Of a stretch of 40,919 bases of DNA, positions 38,856 through 40,919 are shown in pieces; the stretch's first letter is position 1, and each line of letters starts with the position of its first letter. A program made the position numbers and the translations under genes. Location: positions 1 to 40,919 of the forward strand of contig JACQBK010000077.1 in assembly GCA_016194505.1 (NCBI GenBank), read 5' to 3'. This DNA comes from Ignavibacteriales bacterium (GTDB lineage Bacteria > Bacteroidota > Ignavibacteria > UBA10030). The notes under the pieces were generated by a model. That model saw only the letters and a program-made list of their open reading frames with translations. It did no database searches and was not told where the DNA came from.

Positions 38856-39533
38856 TTGAGGAAGATAGTTATAGCGATTGATGGTCCTGCGGCATCAGGC
38901 AAAAGTACTACTGCAAGACTCGTCGCTCAACAATTAGATTATCTCCATATTGATACAGGGGCGATGTATCGAGCGATCACGCTTCGCGTGTTGCAAGAGA
39001 ACATCCCTCTTGGTGATGTTGAACGTATCAAGGCGTTGGCGGAAGCGACAACGATTCGCCTTGAACGAAGCGATCAGGGCAACAAAGTTTTTGTTGATGG
39101 ACGCGATGTAACCGAGGCAATACGCTCCGCAAAGGTTACCGTGAATGTAAGCACAGTAAGTAGTTATCAGAGTGTTCGTGCTGTTCTTGTCCGGGAGCAA
39201 CGGCGAATTGCCGCGCAGGGTGGAGTGGTTTTAGAGGGAAGAGACATTGGCACAGTTGTTTTACCGAATGCAGACTTAAAGATTTATATGGTCGCTGATG
39301 TCGCAAAGCGAGCTGAGAGACGAAAAAAAGAACTCGCTTTGATGGGAACGGAAGTTGATCATCAGAAATTAGAAGAAGAGATTTTAGAGCGCGATCGACA
39401 AGATTCGACAAGAGAATCAAGTCCGCTCCGGAAAGCTCCAGATGCCAGAGAGCTTGATACGTCCGACCTGACTATTGATAAGCAGGTTGAATTTGTCGTA
39501 CAACAAGCGCGAAAAATTATAGAAGGGAATTAA
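38856..39533 (+). CDS. cmk: Cytidylate kinase
   Basis: Phosphorylates CMP and dCMP. At 225 residues it has the P-loop IDGPAASGKSTTAR (8-21), HIDTGAMYRAITL, LEGRDIGTVVLPNA and RDRQDSTRESSPLRKA, all family hallmarks. The start is TTG 38856, giving KIVIAIDGPAASGKS directly after the first two residues; no ATG lies between the promoter and the P-loop. Only 7 bp separate it from ispH, and the cmk-ispH-rpsA order is widely conserved. Confidence 0.95.
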   Translation: MRKIVIAIDGPAASGKSTTARLVAQQLDYLHIDTGAMYRAITLRVLQENIPLGDVERIKALAEATTIRLERSDQGNKVFVDGRDVTEAIRSAKVTVNVSTVSSYQSVRAVLVREQRRIAAQGGVVLEGRDIGTVVLPNADLKIYMVADVAKRAERRKKELALMGTEVDHQKLEEEILERDRQDSTRESSPLRKAPDARELDTSDLTIDKQVEFVVQQARKIIEGN

Positions 39534-39540
39534 CAGGCCT

Positions 39541-40437
39541 TTGAAAGTATCCATTGATATTTCATCGGGATTTTGCTGGGGCGTTGTTCGCACTATTGAG
39601 GTTGCCGAGCAAGAACTTGCCGAGAGAAAAAATCTTTACTCCCTTGGCGAGATCATTCACAATCCAATGGAGATCAATCGCCTTGAAGCGAAAGGCTTAG
39701 AGACGATTACCCTCGCTGAGCTTGAAAAGGCAAAAGGCGGCACAATTCTTATCCGTGCACATGGCGAACCGCCTTCGACATATAAACGGGCGGAAGAATT
39801 AGGCATCACGATTATTGATGCGACATGCCCCGTTGTCACGAAAGTTCAGGAGCGGATTCGAAAATTTTATCTGGATGGTTACCAAGTCGTAGTTTTTGGG
39901 AAGAAAGACCATGCAGAGGTCATTGGGCTTGTCGGCCAAACGAATGGAGAAGCTGTTGTAATAAAATCGCTTGAGGAAATCAGCAACGTAAAGCTCGACC
40001 GCAAGACAGTTCTGTTTTCTCAAACGACGATGGATAAGTCGACATTTCATAGGATCAAAGAGGAACTTAAAAAAAATGTCAAGGAGTTGGTTGTAGGTTC
40101 CATTGAAGATGAGGCGATTGATTTTCATGCAAAGGATACCATTTGTGGACAGGTATCCGGTCGCGATAAGAAAATTAGAGAATTTGCTTCTTCAAATGAT
40201 ATCGTGATTTTTGTTGCGGGACGCCATAGCTCTAATGGCAAAGTACTTTTTGAGATTGCCAAGGAAGCTAACCCCCGAATCTTTTTTATCGAGGATACAC
40301 CGGAATTAAAAGCCGAATGGTTCGAGAATGTTAAAACGGTTGGCATTACCGGAGCAACCTCCACGCCGCAATGGCTTATGGAGAAAGTCAAACGCTCTAT
40401 CGAGGAGCAATTCGTCCATCAACTTGCGACTGTGTAA
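39541..40437 (+). CDS. ispH: 4-hydroxy-3-methylbut-2-enyl diphosphate reductase
   Basis: Last enzyme of the MEP isoprenoid pathway; a [4Fe-4S] protein making IPP and DMAPP. The 298-residue protein has the three cluster cysteines C12 (SGFCWGVVRTIE), C96 (DATCPVVTK) and C202 (DTICGQVSGRDK), with HNP and RAHGEPP substrate motifs. The start is TTG 39541. As an Fe-S enzyme it is a likely client of the SUF system in this window. Confidence 0.96.
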   Translation: MKVSIDISSGFCWGVVRTIEVAEQELAERKNLYSLGEIIHNPMEINRLEAKGLETITLAELEKAKGGTILIRAHGEPPSTYKRAEELGITIIDATCPVVTKVQERIRKFYLDGYQVVVFGKKDHAEVIGLVGQTNGEAVVIKSLEEISNVKLDRKTVLFSQTTMDKSTFHRIKEELKKNVKELVVGSIEDEAIDFHAKDTICGQVSGRDKKIREFASSNDIVIFVAGRHSSNGKVLFEIAKEANPRIFFIEDTPELKAEWFENVKTVGITGATSTPQWLMEKVKRSIEEQFVHQLATV

Positions 40438-40543
40438 TGAACGAAATTGAAGTACAGTCATCATCAATTCACTAAAACATATCATCTAACGTTGTAGCCG
40501 GTTTCATTTTCCGCTGATGTTTCGATGACGGCATCAAAGGGAA

Positions 40544-40576
40544 ATAAGACGGTTTCTTATCCGCAGTAGCGGTAAG
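40544..40576 (+). promoter_or_regulatory. Alternative hairpins in the rpsA leader
   Basis: ATAAGA (40544-40549) pairs with TCTTAT (40555-40560). Alternatively CTTA (40556-40559) and CCGC (40561-40564) pair with GCGG (40569-40572) and TAAG (40573-40576), with one bulged T. The two folds exclude each other and end 8 bp before AGGAGG. Confidence 0.35.
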
Positions 40577-40594
40577 CAGTATTTAGGAGGTTTA

Positions 40595-40919
40595 ATGGTT
40601 GAAGCGTTTAATAGCACAAATGATCTTGAGGAGCGGGAGTATTCCGACGCCGAATTAAAAGAATTGACGAAATTGTACGAAAGTACAATGGGTTCAATCA
40701 ATGAAGGCGAGATCATTAAAGGACGGGTTGTTCACATTGCGGAATCTTCTGTCATCGTTGACATCGGCTTTAAATCAGAAGGTGCCATTCCGATTACAGA
40801 GTTTCCAAATATAAAGGACATTAAGGTTGGCGAAGAAGTTGAAGTCTTCCTTGAAGCGGTCGAAAACAAAGATGGCCAGTTGATTCTTTCCCGCAAGCGT
40901 GCTGATTTTATGCGCGTGT
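40595..40919 (+). CDS. rpsA: 30S ribosomal protein S1, N-terminal part (runs off the window)
   Basis: The first 108 codons of S1, which binds mRNA on the 30S subunit. After an acidic N-terminus, the first S1 repeat begins at about residue 37 (GEIIKGRVVHIAESSVIVD, then IGFKSEGAIPITEF), followed by EVFLEAVENKDGQLILSRKR. It has a very strong ribosome site, AGGAGG, four bases before the ATG. A 157-bp leader separates it from ispH. Confidence 0.93.
   Translation, partial: MVEAFNSTNDLEEREYSDAELKELTKLYESTMGSINEGEIIKGRVVHIAESSVIVDIGFKSEGAIPITEFPNIKDIKVGEEVEVFLEAVENKDGQLILSRKRADFMRV

Overview
The window is a gene-dense, chromosomal housekeeping stretch of a bacterium at roughly 40-45% GC. I place it in the Bacteroidota/Chlorobi-Ignavibacteria (FCB) group. 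Reasons: a SprA-like outer-membrane protein, BshA of bacillithiol synthesis, a SUF operon using both SufU and an A-type carrier, many genes without a clear Shine-Dalgarno sequence, and a GIY-YIG gene lying against a leucine tRNA. The class-level placement is inference. There is no prophage, IS transposase, CRISPR array or rRNA operon.

Layout. 1-2805: end of a SAM hydroxide adenosyltransferase gene, then ribD, a class A beta-lactamase-like serine hydrolase and ribE, nearly all overlapping. 2832-3338: secG and tRNA-Lys(CTT). 3408-4294: an unusual block with one intact tRNA-Leu(CAA), three decayed tRNA-Leu copies split by tiny perfect palindromes, and a small GIY-YIG nuclease gene between two of those copies. 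4371-8379: SprA-like barrel protein and a lipoprotein. 8452-12841: acs and a UvrD/PcrA helicase, separated by the same kind of mini-palindrome. 12843-16327 (minus strand): PD-(D/E)XK-like protein, bshA, ABC permease and ATPase. 16413-23526: complete SUF Fe-S cluster operon (Rrf2 regulator, unknown protein, sufB, sufC, sufD, sufS, sufU, A-type carrier, sufT), then sodB. 24305-29374: paired hairpins, M28 peptidase, a 58-residue zinc-ribbon protein, folP, a family 2 glycosyltransferase, pcm, miaA. 29400-38171: tRNA-Pro(CGG), der, a CoA-disulfide-reductase-like flavoprotein, upp, a TPR protein, rel, ruvX, mtgA, an AlbA_2-domain protein. 38165-40919: a SpoU methyltransferase (minus), then cmk, ispH and the start of rpsA.

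The genes form short operons with 1-4 bp overlaps, and two convergent pairs (uvrD with its neighbour; AlbA_2 with SpoU) touch or overlap at their stop codons. Recognisable promoters are sigma-70-like (TTGACA or TTGNNN, 16-18 bp, TATATT or TATAAT). The SUF operon, sodB, bshA and the disulfide reductase suggest a cell that handles oxygen and thiol stress. No gap over 300 bp lacks content except the tRNA-Leu repeat block, which is described in detail.

The most interesting signal is in 3408-4294 and 10545-10596: a family of 15-nt hairpins (6-bp stem, 3-nt loop, many of the form TC...GA). They sit singly or head-to-tail at the same few structural positions of tRNA-Leu copies, and again upstream of uvrD. 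They look like an undescribed miniature palindromic insertion element.
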